Shown in pieces: positions 55,329 through 64,000 of a DNA stretch of 64,000 nucleotides. The position numbers and the translations under genes are program-made. The notes below the pieces were generated by a model. The model worked only from the letters and a program-made list of their open reading frames with translations. It ran no database searches and was not told the origin of the DNA. This DNA comes from Paramacrobiotus metropolitanus (Eukaryota; Tardigrada; Eutardigrada; Parachela; Macrobiotidae), in assembly GCF_019649055.1 (NCBI RefSeq), contig NW_026570263.1, positions 1-64,000 of the forward strand, written 5' to 3'. The stretch's first letter is position 1. Every line of letters begins with the position of its first letter.

Positions 55329-58300
55329 ATGAGCAATAGTTCCCTGTTGCCGCTGAATGAGTGCGGTTGGCCGATGGCCATCTTCCCCAACACCAGCACG
55401 GAGCGCCACAATATCCGCTATTTGGATCTGTATTCCTATCCACCGCTGCTGGCCATCGCCACCCTCGGCAACCTGGTCAACATCATCGTGCTCAAACGGG
55501 AAAAGCCCTGTACTCCGAAGAATGTGTATCTCATTGCCATCGCACTGACCGATCTGATCTTTATGTAAGTGTGATCAAGCGTTTAATGGAGGTATACAGC
55601 AGTCGGCTGTTCTTCCGTTAGCGGGGAAGTTCTACAAAGAACGAATAAAAACCCGTTTTCATGCGTTCTAAAAGGTGATACAGTAAACTCTGTGAGATTG
55701 AACAACTGCGAAAATTGAGCAACTGCGAATACTGAACAGTTTCTTACACTGAACACTTTTCAAGGAACCGTAGGGGTTCAAATTACACAGGTTTTACTGT
55801 AGTATCAAATTAATTTTATCCAGTTTATTTACCTTGTGCGTTTGAGAAAATGCCTACCTACATGAATTCGCTTTAACGCTAGTAATTAGATTCTCGCCTG
55901 CCAAATCATTTTCTTCCTACAAACTACGACATCTTTTTATAGCTTGAGTGTGTAATACAGTATATACCTACAACATTTTATGAGAAAATTGTAATAAGAC
56001 TCCCTCCATTAATTACGAAGTAGTGTCCTCCCGCTTGCGGCGCTCGTATTTCTGTAATTTTGATTTATTTCTGCAGTAGTCTCTTCTTTCATTCTACACA
56101 ATATTATTTCTGAAGGCATACCAAAATTAAGTAATAATTTTTGTTGTGTTCAATGCGTTCACATTTTAAAGTGGGTGTCAGGAGATCCGACGGAATCTGA
56201 ATGATATCCTAAGTATAATACCTTTAATCAGTAAGTTTTACAAAAGGCAACGCCTAGCGTTCACACGATCTCGATGAAGAATCCAGAATTATCCTAAGTT
56301 GTACTTCGTCACTGATGAAAACGGCAGCACTTGACCGCGAGTCTGACCAACGCCTGATGAGAGCGTCGCCAGACCTTTTGACCCCACGTATACGCATTTC
56401 GACTACGCACAACGGTAGGCCAATTACGGCTTCATTAAACTTGCATGACAGCGTAACGATCTGATTTTCCCTGCCAACGCCGTCCACCTTTCTCTTACTT
56501 CCCATCACAGCCGATCGTTTTCCAGCTGACGTAAGGTACACAGTGCATCCGCGACCAATTCCCGGGTTATTTCTTGCAAGCGTTGCCTTTGCCTTTATAA
56601 TGGAGTTAAGCACCTGTCAGTGGGATTGTGGCAGTCACATCCCGATACGGAGTGGCGTCAGAACTGCATCGGGACGAGACACTTGAGTGTCGAGATGTGA
56701 CGTAACGCGCCAATGACCAGTTTGGAAGAAAAAGCGCAGGCGTTTTCGTGATGGGCTCTGGATTTCCGAGGGATGGGAGGATTTCTGTCGGTCATGATTT
56801 AATCGTTTATTTATGCAGTACTGTCTATGGAACATGTGCATTACATCGAAATGATCGAATCTGGAGTTCAGTCTGTTATCCGTTAATCAGTAGAGCGTTA
56901 GGCTCCATATGAGATCAGTAACCCCTATGGCCAAGCGTACGTATTTTTGCGTAACCACACCACTGCCACTTTTAAAACACAAAAAGGTGTACTGCTGTGA
57001 TTAATTAGTCGAAGTGAATTTGAATATTATGCAATAATAATAACTCTGAATTTGTGATGTAATGCAGCTGACCCTTCTTGTGCCCTTGGCGAACACTGCG
57101 AACGCTGCGAATATGGGAAAACGATGTGGGATATATTTACCGTTAGTACCAATATGCTATACAGTACTTGTATCTGTACTGCAGTCGGCTGGACACATTA
57201 TTGTAACGACGCCTATTGTACAGTAGGTTACGTACGATATTGAGAGTTTTGGTGGTTGCTCATATTTATACCGCTCATACGCTTTGTTCGTACAAATAAA
57301 TTTTAATACTTAATAATTGTTATTTACCAATAATTCATTTATACGATCACCGCACGCTATTGTACGTGTACGTAGCCGTAGTGCACATGCAGTGGGCTTC
57401 AGATTTACGCTTAGAGTATTTGTATACTCGTTCAATTTTATATTTTTTTCGCTTTCCTGGTAACAGTGTTCTACTTAGATTATTTTTAATCATTGCTGAT
57501 TAGTACGAATACTTAGATTGCTAATACTCAGATTTTGGTAAACGCTCTTAAATTATTACTTGGTACAGTACTTGGTGGTTGTAGTGCGTACGTTGTTATC
57601 ACTTCTATTAAGGTCCCACCTACATTTTCAGCATTCACGCGTATTCGCCAGGTTCGCCAAGTTCATGTTAAGGTTACAAGATTACAACGTATCCAGGATA
57701 CAATAACTGTTACAATTCTGGTACTTAAATACGTTCAACTTAATGAAAACTGAATTAGCAATAGAAGGTAGCATTACTGATATACCGTACTCTAATACTG
57801 TTTCATCCATGACTACGAATGCCGTAAACAACTGTGCCCAAATCGGCGGGACCGGTTCATTTGTGACCACCTACTTCAGGAACCAATCACAATTTAGATG
57901 ATTTCCACTATGCACACTGCTTGGTTCTTCGAATTCCTCAATAACGTATCATTTACCTCCCCGTTTATTGCTTAAGGGATTTGGCCCGGCACATAGCACC
58001 AAATTTGTATACATCCACGGCAACTTTCGCTGTCGCGCACTCCTAAACACTTTTTTGCATTGCTTTATGCCATTTTGTAGCCAAAGGATTTGTATACGTA
58101 GGCGTTAAATCCGTTTGCGCGCGCAATTTGAAGAGCATCGGATTCGGTTCATAATGAGACTTTTGGTACACCTCCACGCGTTTAAATTTTTAGAATTTTA
58201 TTTCATTAAAAATTACGAACCGGATGTTGCGCGCGCAAACGGATTTCACGCCTACGTATACAAACTCTTTGGCTATAAAATGTCATAAAGCAATGCAAAA

Positions 58301-61300
58301 ACGTATTTACTAGTGCCCGATGGCGAAAGTTCACGTGTAGGTACCCGAATTTCGTACTATGTACCGGGCCAAATCCCTTAATGCTGGTTGCTTGAGTATA
58401 TCATTCTGGGATAACGTTTCCCGTCATCGATTCGAAAATAACCGTAACAAATGAACTATTGCTCAAATAGTAGTTTTTTCGTTCGTGATGTACTGCTTAC
58501 TTAATTATTATCATCTACTATACTTTTGTATAACGCAATATTGTACATAAAAACCAAGTATCTATTTATCCAAAAAACATCGTTGTAAAGTCGGTATATT
58601 AAGCGCTCTTGCTTATTGTGTAGTAACGTTTTTTATTTACTGCTACGAGTGTGAGATTTCCAAGTAGTACGTTTCCGAATATGGAAAATTAAGTCCGGCA
58701 TATTATTGGGTATGCCTACAAAGGCCGACCTTTAAAGTAATCTTGGCGAACGCTGCGAAGGCTGCGAATATGGGAAAATCAAACAAGCATGGCGTTGGGT
58801 ATGCTTACTAAGACTGACCTTTAAAGTATCCTTGGCGAACGCTCCGAAGGCTGCGAATATGGGAAAATCAAGCACGGCATGTCGTTGGGTATGATTACGA
58901 AGATTGACCTTTAAAGTACCCTTGGCGAACGCTTCGAAGCCTGCGAATATAGGGAAATCAAACTCGGCATGTCGTTGGGTATGCTTACGAAGACTGACCT
59001 TTAAAGTATCCTTGGCGAACACTGCAAAGCCTGCGAATATGGGGAAATCAAGCACGGCATGTCGTTGGGTATGCTTAAGATTCACCTTTAAAGTAATATT
59101 GGCGAACGCTGAGAATAAGGGAAAATTAAACCTGGCATATGGTTAGGTATGCTTACGAAGATTGACCTTAAAAGTACCCTTGGCGAACGCTGCAAAGGCT
59201 AAGAATAAGGGAAAATCAAACCCGGCATATCATTGAGTATGCTTACGAAGATTGATCTTCAAAGTATATTTGGCGAACGCTGCGAAGGCTGCGAATATAG
59301 GAAAATCAAACCCGGCATATCGTTGGGTATGCTTACGAAGATTGACCTTTAAAGTACTATTGGCGAACGCTGCGAAGGGCTAAGAATAGGGGGAAACCAA
59401 ACCCGGCAAGTCGTTGGGTATGTTTACAAAGATTGACATTTAAAGTACCCTTGGCGAACGCTGCGAAACCTACGAATATAGGAAAATGAAACCCGGCATG
59501 TCGTTGGGTATGCTTATGAAGATTCACATTTAAGGTCCCATTGGCGAACGCTGCGAAGGCTGAGAATATAGGGAAATCAAACCCGGCATATGGTTAGGTA
59601 TGCTTACGAAGATTGGCCTTAAAAGTACCCTTGGCGAACGCTGCAAAGGCTAAGAATAGGGGAAAATAAAACCCGGTATATCGTTGGGTATGCTTATGAA
59701 GATTGACCTTCAAAGTATATTTGGCGAACGCTGCGAAGGCTGCGAATATAGGAAAATGAAACCGGGCATGTCTTTGGGTATGCTTATGAATATTCACCTT
59801 TAAAGTCCCATTGGCGAACGCTGCGAAGGGCTAAGAATTGGGGAAAACCAAACCCGGCAAGTCGTTGGGTATGTTTACAAAGATTGACCTATAAGGTGCC
59901 CTTGGCGAACGCTGCGAAGGGTGCAAATATAGGGAAATCAAACCCGGCATGTCGTTGGGTATGATTACGAAGATTGACCTTTAAAGTATCCTTGGCGAAC
60001 GCTGCGAAGGCTGCGAATATGGAAAATCAAACCCGGCATGTCGTTGGGTATGATTACGAAGATTGACCTTTAAAGTATTCTTGGCGAACGCTGCGAATAT
60101 GGAAAATCAAACCCGGCATATCGTTGAGTATGTTTACAAACTACTGACCTATAAGGTGCCCTCGGCGAACGCTGCGAAGGGTGCGAATACAGGGAAATCA
60201 AACCCGGCATGTCGTTGGGTATGATTACGAAGATTGACCTTTAAAGTATCCTTGGCGAACGCTGCGAAGGGTGCGAATATAGGGAAATCAAACCCGGCAT
60301 GTCGTTGGGTATGATTACGAAGATTGACCTTTAAAGTATTCTTGGCGAACGCTGCGAATATGGAAAATCAAACCCGGCATATCGTTGATTATGTTTACAA
60401 ACTACTGACCTATAAGGTGCCCTCGGCGAACGCTGCGAAGGGTGCGAATACAGGGAAATCAAACCCGGCATGTCGTTGGGTATGATTACGAAGATTGACC
60501 TTTAAAGTATCCTTGGCGAACGCTGCGAAGGCTGCGAATATGGAAAATCAAACCCGGCATATCGTTGAGTATGTTTACTAACTACTGACCTATAAGGTGC
60601 CCTTGGCGAACGCTGCGAAGGCTGCGAATATGGGAAAATCAAACCCGGCATATCTTTGGGTATGCTTACAAAGACTGACCATTAAAGTATTGTTGATGTA
60701 TGCTTACAAAGACTGGCCTTTGGAGTACCCTTGGCAAACGCTGCGAATGGTGCGAAAATGATAGTATCAGAACCGGGATAATTACAGTGACCGCCGGAGC
60801 CATTTTGGCAAAATGTGGGAATACAAGAATATAGGAAAATCAGAATCGGCATTTTTACAGTGGCCGGAGCAGCCCCCTCGGCGATTTGTGCGAATGCTGC
60901 AAATATGAGAAAATCAGATCTTAGATATATAGAGTAACTTCGCAAGCCACATTGGCGAACTTTGCGAATGCTGCAGAGTCCTGATAATTTAGGTCTGACT
61001 GGCAAACTAATATCAACAATTCTCCTGTAATCGGCAACGCCCATACGCCCATACGCCCATACTATCGTCACCGACTGGCTTTTTCAGTTGCTGCTGTATA
61101 AACCGAAAGACACATAAACGCTAATATTTGCAGACGAACCCACATTAACTCCAGAATGCATTGTTTCTGATGCAATAATTATCGTTTTGAAATGCGTACG
61201 TCATTTGTGTAGGCTACATATATGGGGTTACTGATCTCATTCTTTACCGAGCGTTAACAACGAACGTCCTAATGGTGCCTTTTATTGTCGTACTCGTATT

Positions 61301-62660
61301 TACTATTAGACGTAGTTGTAGGTTACAAGCTTTACGATAAAGCTGTGACATAATAGACACACTGTTGTTTTCAAAAGACAGGATGTACTAATTTTACTTA
61401 GGAAGCACGTGTTGCAGGTGGAGTGCCATCATCTCCTACATCTCGAACTACGACGGCGAAGTACACGGTCGACCCACGCCGGCCATAAGAAAAGCCATCG
61501 ATCGCATTAGAGGCATCGGTCCATTTTGCCAGGAGTGGGCGGTCATGTCGTCTTCTTGGTAAGCATGATATCTTCAGCATGATCAACTTAAACAAAGGAG
61601 GACGGAGTCCGGCACCGTAATTTTAAAACAAATCGACTGCAAAAACTAGAGCGTATTTTAAAATTTTAGTAAAACAGGGCTTGATTCAAGGCTTTTTGCC
61701 ATTTTTATTCGCCAGATCAGAGCAACGAATATTTAAAACATAAACAGGAGGGAGGGAAGGAATATGCATGTTTGTTTGTAGGATAATTATCGCCTTCACC
61801 ACCGAGCGGTTTGTGGCTATCAAGTACCCCCTTCAGCACAAGATCAAAGACAATCTACGCCACTGTCGTGTCAACGTGTACGGCACCTTTCTGGTAGCGC
61901 TGCTGCTGGCTAGTCACCGCTTAGTGGATTACTACTGGTTCCACATCAACAGTGACGGAATGGGTCGGCGGCCTCCGCGACCCTATCATCTGTACAGATG
62001 GAACATGGCCCACGAGTGGGCAATTGTACGTAGCATGCTGCAGTGCGTGCACAACCAGTTTTAAACGAATCCTGGACCACGCTGACCGTGTCGTTGCAGG
62101 TTGTGCTGCAGCTACTCACCCTGGCCGTGATGATCATCCTCAACGCGATGCTCTTACGCGAAATCATCCGCACCCGCCAATTTCACCGTCCAGAGCTGGC
62201 GCACGCCCGCGCCTCCTACTGCGTCTCGGACGGCAGCGAAATCTCCGCCCAACTGAGCAGCGCCAGTTCTACCACGCCCCCCAAGTACACGGTCCGCCCG
62301 GAGCGCAACGCCCTGATTCTGCTGGGCGGCGTGGTGCTGCTGTTCCTCTGCACGCAAGTCCCGGCGGTCTACTTCGTCGTCCTCAACCTGCTGGAGAAAT
62401 CATGCATCCGGGAGATGCCAGTGTACATTAAGGCGGTGGCGGTGCCCCTCCGCAACTTCTTCATGAACGTCAACTTCTCCGGCAACTTCCTGGTGTACTG
62501 CAGCGTGGACCGGCGCTTCCGCAGTAGTGTGTACCATGTGTGTCATGCGCCGCCGGAACGGACCGCGGCGGTGCGCCGGGAGAACTTCCGCATGAATGAT
62601 GTGCACAAGTTGTCGGAGAAGTCCACGGCGCCGTTGGTGGCCACGTTATCCCAAGAATGA
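55329..62660 (+). CDS. Class A (rhodopsin-like) GPCR 2, peptide-receptor type
   Basis: Four exons: 55329-55564, 61418-61558, 61782-62025 and 62100-62660. Phases 2, 2 and 0 close to 393 residues plus stop. A short N-terminus with an NSS glycosylation site leads to TM1 (LAIATLGNLVNIIVL), then KNVYLIAIALTDL (TM2), FCQE (the TM3 cysteine) and TTERFVAIKYPL, an ERF version of the DRY box. TM5 has LTLAVMIILNAMLL, TM6 LLGGVVLLFLCTQVP, and TM7 ends NFLVYC in place of NPxxY. The second extracellular loop (about YYWFHINSDG to HEWAI) has no cysteine, so the usual loop disulfide cannot form there. The tail holds RRFR and Ser/Thr residues. It resembles FMRFamide-type receptors but the ligand is not inferable. 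It is a tandem paralogue of the receptor at 48017, and its first intron is 5.9 kb of repeats. Confidence 0.88.
55565..57085. other. First part of receptor 2 intron 1
   Basis: A minus-strand frame of 119 codons at 56254-56613 has no recognised domain. Nothing else is supported. Confidence 0.45.
57080..57135. repeat. Isolated unit of the 90-bp minisatellite
   Basis: CTTGGCGAACACTGCGAACG followed by CTGCGAATATGGGAAAA matches the start of the minisatellite unit, 1.6 kb before the main array and with no tandem neighbours. Confidence 0.75.
57972..58381. mobile_element. Foldback element, TTAAGGG family, complete copy
   Basis: A 410-bp element with arms of about 154 bp (57972-58125 and 58228-58381) that are inverted copies with scattered differences. 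Both ends read TTAAGGGATTTGGCCCGG going inward. The TTAA at each end may be part of the repeat or a TTAA target duplication as in piggyBac-type elements. Arms also share TTGCATTGCTTTATG and TTTGTATACGTAGGCGT and end at TTTGCGCGCGCAA. There is no coding sequence, so it is non-autonomous. Related copies lie at 24670-25380 and 45260-45559. Confidence 0.85.
58690..60735. repeat. 90-bp minisatellite array, about 22 copies
   Basis: Tandem units of about 89-90 bp with the core CTTGGCGAACGCTGCGAAGG, CTGCGAATATGGGAAAATCA, AACCCGGCAT, GTCGTTGGGTATG and ACCTTTAAAGT. Some units lack the GAAGGCTGC part. From about 59890 to 60620 larger blocks recur, marked by 'CTACTGACCTATAAGGTGCCCT', giving a higher-order pattern. 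Diverged relatives continue to about 60980. It fills a third of receptor 2 intron 1. Because the unit is a multiple of three, minus-strand frames stay open (for example 58732-59085, repeating KHTQRHA and DFPIFA), but they are interrupted and have no start or splice support. Confidence 0.95.
60736..61417. other. End of receptor 2 intron 1
   Basis: Starts with decayed minisatellite-like units (TTGGCAAAATGTGGGAATAC, GGCGATTTGTGCGAATGCTG). A 17-base sequence at about 61218-61234 is the inverse of 56910-56926. No gene is supported. Confidence 0.5.
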
Positions 62661-63366
62661 TGACACCCTTCCGTTCAATACGATAATTCCGTATTACCTT
62701 GCTGACTATACTGGCCAGTGGCAGTTCAATGCACTGCGGTAGTCGCTCTAAAACTGCGTCAGTTTTGTTGGCCGCACTGACACTTTTACTTTCACACAAA
62801 CACTTTTAGAGCTCTATCTGGAGCGCGTGATGGCGTAATGATATAACATTCCGTGATCAGTTAATTTTCTTGTATTACTTTTTGCACCGTCCAGGAGCTA
62901 TTGATCGCTACAAGTATTGTATCTCGGTAACTGCTCGATCATTGCAAGCAGTAGCGGTTTAATTGAAAGTATATCTGTAAACCACTTCGCCGTCGTCGAC
63001 ATGAACGTACTGAATCTGTTGCATGCATGTAAAAATGTAGAACAAATCCTAATTAGTAAAACTCTTTCGGGATCGGCGTTTTTGTTACTTAGTTAATCCT
63101 GATTAACAGATAACAGCCACTAGAGTAAGAAAACAAGGCAAAGGCGGTTGCAACGTACTGCGAACACAAGTAAGTACGAGTAAATGAATTCCAACACAAA
63201 TACAAATCACCGTTTCTTTTTCTCTTTGATTATGGGAAGCGCCCAGTAAAGATGTGCTGCGACCAATCACCTTCACCGAGTTATGTAATAATATCATAGC
63301 GAATACAGCGAACCGAAGGTGCTTTTGTAACTGGTCACCCTGGCCGACTGTGACGTGAAGAGGGAA
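62661..63366. other. Convergent intergenic space
   Basis: Lies between the stop codons of receptor 2 (plus) and the SLC6 transporter (minus). It should contain both 3' UTRs. No other feature is seen. Confidence 0.5.
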
Positions 63367-63910
63367 TTAAAAGCGCACCGGGTTGGTCTCAGGGTCCTGG
63401 CACTTCTTCTTCTGTAGGGCCACGGACTCTCTGGTTTCCGTGATGAACGCTTCCGGTCGAATTAGCTTGCGCAGCTTCTGTAAACCACATTCAATAGACC
63501 GGCTCGGAATCGGCGATGATAATGTGTGAGGTTAGCATGTTAGGGATATTGGCTGATTTGTACATAGGTCCTTACAATGCGAAGTGCACCGTTCCCGGTC
63601 AGCAGTGCAACGACAATGTATCCGCTGATGCAGAGGATGGAGGAAAAGGTCAGCGCCCAGCCCAGCGCTATGGACCACGCCGGAAACTCGTAGTTGCCCA
63701 GGGTCAGCGGGGAGTAGTGGAACAAGGTCATGAGGAAGACTGTCTAAAATAACTCTTATAAGGTATCCATTTCTTCGACTGCTTCTGTTGATAGGGCGAT
63801 GTGTACCGCTACTACGAAACTGGGACCAATGCCGGTCCAGCATATCATCCAAATTAATCCAGGCTTGGAGCTCATCATGCGACTGATATCATGCAGCTTC
63901 CGCGATTTAA
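63367..63910 (-). CDS. SLC6 sodium-dependent neurotransmitter/amino-acid transporter, C-terminal part
   Basis: Three minus-strand exons are visible: 63910-63816, 63743-63576 and 63477-63367, with GT/AG sites and consistent phases. The gene continues beyond the right edge. The first reads KLHDISRMMSSKPGLIWMICW and IGPSF, matching the SLC6 stretch before TM11 (DI..M.......W..CW). The second has PLTLGNYEFPAWSIALGWALTFSSILCISGYIVV, the TM12 region. The last is a charged cytoplasmic tail beginning KLRKLIRP and ending PVRF. SLC6 carriers move neurotransmitters or amino acids across the plasma membrane with Na+ and Cl-. The substrate cannot be told because the binding-site helices (TM1, 3, 6, 8) are outside the window. 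Confidence 0.82.
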
Positions 63911-64000
63911 CTATAAACAAATGAAACACACTGAGTCGTGTGGGAAAGAAATTAGCTTTATTTCTTATCGGAGCTTACCGTACAAAAAACAAAAAGCCGC

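Noticed and set aside
58732-59085. 117-codon minus-strand frame with 30-residue repeats (KHTQRHA...), and the similar 59594-59797
   Set aside because: Both lie wholly in the 90-bp minisatellite. The repeat length being a multiple of three keeps the frame open, neighbouring units break it, and there is no start or splice support.

Overview
This is a eukaryotic nuclear window. The genes are split by GT/AG introns, code on both strands, and are separated by AT-rich non-coding DNA with many decayed mobile elements. Six spliced genes read cleanly. Two more (the E-Syt gene and the first receptor) can be followed but are frame-broken, and a transporter gene runs off the right edge. The mix (CBM14 chitin-binding secreted protein, extended synaptotagmin, Csk kinase, class A peptide-type receptors, SLC6 transporter) fits a compact-genome ecdysozoan. 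A tardigrade is my best guess, but nothing in the window proves it.

Layout. 0-1.4 kb: a decayed copy of the 3' end of the E-Syt gene (minus). 2.8-4.7 kb: a secreted two-Ig-domain protein (plus). 5.3-7.4 kb: extended synaptotagmin (minus) with one apparent single-base frameshift. 7.9-9.3 kb: secreted CBM14 chitin-binding protein (minus). 9.9-10.5 kb: degenerate AT-rich repeat and a hairpin. 10.7-20.2 kb: C-terminal Src kinase (Csk) with SH2 and kinase domains but no SH3 that I can find (minus), with long AT-rich introns. 20.8-25.8 kb: a transposon graveyard with a 63-bp inverted-repeat element, a LINE 3' fragment, a tRNA-like sequence and a foldback element.

27.5-39.6 kb: two tandem paralogous plus-strand genes, the most unusual coding part of the window. 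Each has seven exons with the same phases: signal peptide and 8-Cys EB-like module, Cys-Pro-Thr-rich exon of exactly 165 nt, Thr-rich exon, then a CUB-like domain spread over four exons including a 27-nt microexon. Both reconstructions close in frame (363 and 340 residues). I do not recognise this architecture as a named family.

40.3-43.8 kb: a 517-bp MITE with near-perfect terminal inverted repeats and an 8-bp target duplication, then an inactivated LINE with zinc-finger, reverse-transcriptase and restriction-like-endonuclease parts (minus). 48.0-62.7 kb: two tandem class A GPCR genes with identical intron positions. The first has two frameshifts; the second is intact, but its first intron has expanded to 5.9 kb and holds a foldback element and about 2 kb of a 90-bp minisatellite. 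63.4-64 kb: the 3' end of an SLC6 neurotransmitter transporter (minus, cut by the window edge).

Exon boundaries were read by eye from GT/AG sites, phase closure and comparison between paralogues. No search or alignment was run. Family names rest on motifs I recognise.
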